The notes beneath the pieces are model-generated. The model made no database searches, was not told where the DNA came from, and saw nothing but the letters and a program-made list of their open reading frames with translations. A stretch of DNA of 6,715 nucleotides from JAFDVL01 sp043736395. Its GTDB lineage: Bacteria > Acidobacteriota > Blastocatellia > RBC074. The stretch is from assembly GCA_043736395.1 (NCBI GenBank), contig JAYTCQ010000416.1:1-6715 (forward strand). Direction: 5' to 3'. A program made the translations under genes and the position numbers. Below, one piece after another: positions 5,626-6,715 of the stretch (position 1 is its first letter; each line of letters starts with the position of its first letter).

Positions 5626-6156
5626 TCAGACCATTTTCCAAGCCCGCTTGAGCGTTGAAAAGACCAAATCAGCAATGGTGTGCGCGGCAGCTCCAATCCA
5701 TAATCCGGCGAAGGCTGACCAAAAATATTGTTTTTCAGTAGTGCGCCAAAAATTGCCGAGGTCGAGACTGACGCGTTCAAATTCCGCGCTCCAGGTGGTT
5801 TGCGCCTCATATAAAAGTTTTTGCCGCAAATATAATCCTGTGGCCACAAGCAATGTCATGATCGCGACAAAATAAAGAACGCGAAAAATCGTGCCCAGGA
5901 CTAATCCGTGTGACAACCGCGAACGATGCGACAAAGCCATTTGATAAGGCTTCCAGATAATTCGGAATGGCCCCCATCGGCGATAGGGCTTGCTGTCCAA
6001 ATCCAAATCAGGGCCGAACATCAATCCGGCAAATAACATTGAAACAGTCGCCAGCCCTGCCGTCCACATATCGGCGTTATAATAGTACTGCGCGCCAAGA
6101 AAGGTCGGCGGCGCCAACGCAAAAGTGATGAGGTCGTGTGTGCGTCCTGAAGGCAT
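5626..6156 (-). CDS. DUF2227 putative metal-binding membrane protein
   Basis: A 176-residue protein with the hallmarks of the DUF2227 family, known mainly from cyanobacteria: MPSGRTHD at the start (H7, D8), FAGLMFGPDLDLDS at 42-55 with D50 and D52, RRWGPFRIIWKPY at 59-71, HRSRLSHG at 77-84 with H77 and H83, and HTIAD at 159-163 with H159 and D163. The His/Asp set resembles that of the YdjM-like membrane-bound metal-dependent hydrolases. Hydrophobic segments at about 32-48, 88-108 and 145-165 indicate membrane association. No specific reaction is established for the family to my knowledge. It starts 21 bases after the stop of the EamA-like gene, probably in the same transcript; AAGGA is about 15 bases from the ATG, further than usual. 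A link to the cysteine genes downstream is not shown by the sequence. Confidence 0.8.
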   Translation of the reverse strand: MPSGRTHDLITFALAPPTFLGAQYYYNADMWTAGLATVSMLFAGLMFGPDLDLDSKPYRRWGPFRIIWKPYQMALSHRSRLSHGLVLGTIFRVLYFVAIMTLLVATGLYLRQKLLYEAQTTWSAEFERVSLDLGNFWRTTEKQYFWSAFAGLWIGAAAHTIADLVFSTLKRAWKMV

Positions 6157-6177
6157 AATAAAGTCTGTAAAGTTCCT

Positions 6178-6606
6178 TTATTTTCTTGAGATCAAAATTA
6201 ACCCCGCAAAATAAAATGCGATGCCCAGTGCGTTCCAGCCTGAAATTTTATCACGAAAGAAGAAAATACCAATTGGGACAAGCGCTACGCTGATCAGCAT
6301 ATTCACCAGCATCGAAGTTAAACTGATCGTCCATCCGGTGCGATAAGCAATGAGAAATCCGACTTCGACTAACGCCGCTCCCAGTCCGACACCGATGATG
6401 GCCCAATTCATTTTTTTCGCGGATTGCCAGAATGGTTCATCTGCCGGATAGAAATATTGCGTGATGAGGCAAAGCACGATTCCGGCAAGATAGGCCGCGC
6501 AGATGGCGAAGTAAACATTGACTTCATGGCGAATCGCTTTTTGCGAAAGTTGATAAATCAAACCTCCGGCGACAATCAATAAAATGGGAATGTAAGCTGT
6601 ATTCAT
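6178..6606 (-). CDS. EamA/DMT-family half-size membrane transporter protein
   Basis: With the ATG at 6606 the product has 142 residues and five hydrophobic helices at about 4-21, 31-50, 68-88, 94-116 and 124-139, ending in the RDKISGWNALGIAFYFAGLILISRK pattern typical of an EamA domain. Full DMT transporters carry two such domains; single five-helix proteins of this kind are thought to work as dimers. The substrate is unknown. A longer reading begins at a GTG at 6672 and adds MRASAFSNPFVFCRDCAKLKPR, which is not hydrophobic and does not look like family sequence, so the ATG is preferred although no clear Shine-Dalgarno precedes it. The stop is 21 bases before the DUF2227 gene. Confidence 0.8.
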   Translation of the reverse strand: MNTAYIPILLIVAGGLIYQLSQKAIRHEVNVYFAICAAYLAGIVLCLITQYFYPADEPFWQSAKKMNWAIIGVGLGAALVEVGFLIAYRTGWTISLTSMLVNMLISVALVPIGIFFFRDKISGWNALGIAFYFAGLILISRK

Positions 6607-6658
6607 GCGCGGCTTTAGCTTAGCGCAATCACGACAAAAAACAAAAGGATTAGAAAAT

Positions 6659-6686
6659 GCAGAAGCCCGCACGCAGTAAGGGCGCC
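6659..6686. other. GC-rich intergenic segment, possible interspersed repeat
   Basis: In the otherwise AT-rich 109 bases upstream of the EamA-like gene, a 28-base GC-rich block runs from GCAGAAGCCC to GGGCGCC, with GCCC and GGGC able to pair weakly. Its base composition differs sharply from its surroundings and it is reminiscent of short elements repeated across some genomes. It occurs once in this window, so repetition cannot be shown. A perfect 10-base palindrome, CGTAGCTACG, is at 6706-6715. I see no convincing promoter in this gap. Confidence 0.25.
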
Positions 6687-6715
6687 ATTACATCATCTAA
6701 AATTTCGTAGCTACG

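Noticed and set aside
5546..5875. A 109-codon plus-strand open frame partly in the cysM upstream gap.
   Set aside because: Two thirds of it lies antisense to the DUF2227 gene, and it has no ribosome binding site or recognisable motif.

Overview
The window is a bacterial chromosomal segment of moderate GC content in which all seven recognisable genes lie on the minus strand. No gene or RNA here fixes the taxonomy. The mix of a CysO/MoeZ-type sulfur-carrier pathway, heptamer repeats between genes and a DUF2227 protein would fit an Acidobacteriota-like (possibly Blastocatellia) or another soil/metagenomic bacterium, but that is only an inference.

Reading in the direction of transcription (high to low coordinates): a five-helix EamA/DMT half-transporter (6606-6178) is followed 21 bases later by a DUF2227 membrane-associated putative metal-binding protein (6156-5626). 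After a 113-base gap with a candidate sigma70 promoter and a small leader hairpin comes the most coherent part of the window, a cysteine-synthesis module: a CysM-type PLP sulfhydrylase (5512-4574), a Mec-type JAMM metalloprotease (4457-4035) and a three-domain protein (3927-2467) made of a CysO-like sulfur carrier, a MoeB/MoeZ E1 adenylyltransferase and a rhodanese. A secreted two-domain SGNH hydrolase (2455-1148) starts 11 bases after that gene. Behind a separate candidate promoter lies a TIR-NB-ARC STAND protein (1065 to beyond base 1), probably an antiphage immune protein, cut by the window edge.

The module contains every component of the mycobacterial CysO-CysM-Mec+ route. The rhodanese/E1 charges the carrier C-terminus with sulfur, CysM transfers an alanyl unit (from O-phosphoserine in Mycobacterium) onto the thiocarboxylate, and the JAMM protease releases cysteine. 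The unusual point is that the carrier is fused upstream of its own activating enzyme, so its Gly-Gly end is internal (residues 89-90). In known systems activation needs a free C-terminal glycine, so either a cleavage step (the adjacent JAMM protease is an obvious candidate) or a different mechanism is implied.

The gaps on both sides of the JAMM gene are filled by two unrelated families of 7-base repeats, each arranged as a long inverted repeat whose downstream arm contains the TAG stop codon of the preceding gene. This looks like two independent insertions of hairpin-forming short tandem repeats inside one operon. No tRNA, rRNA, CRISPR array or insertion sequence was seen, and no gene-free stretch exceeds 120 bases.
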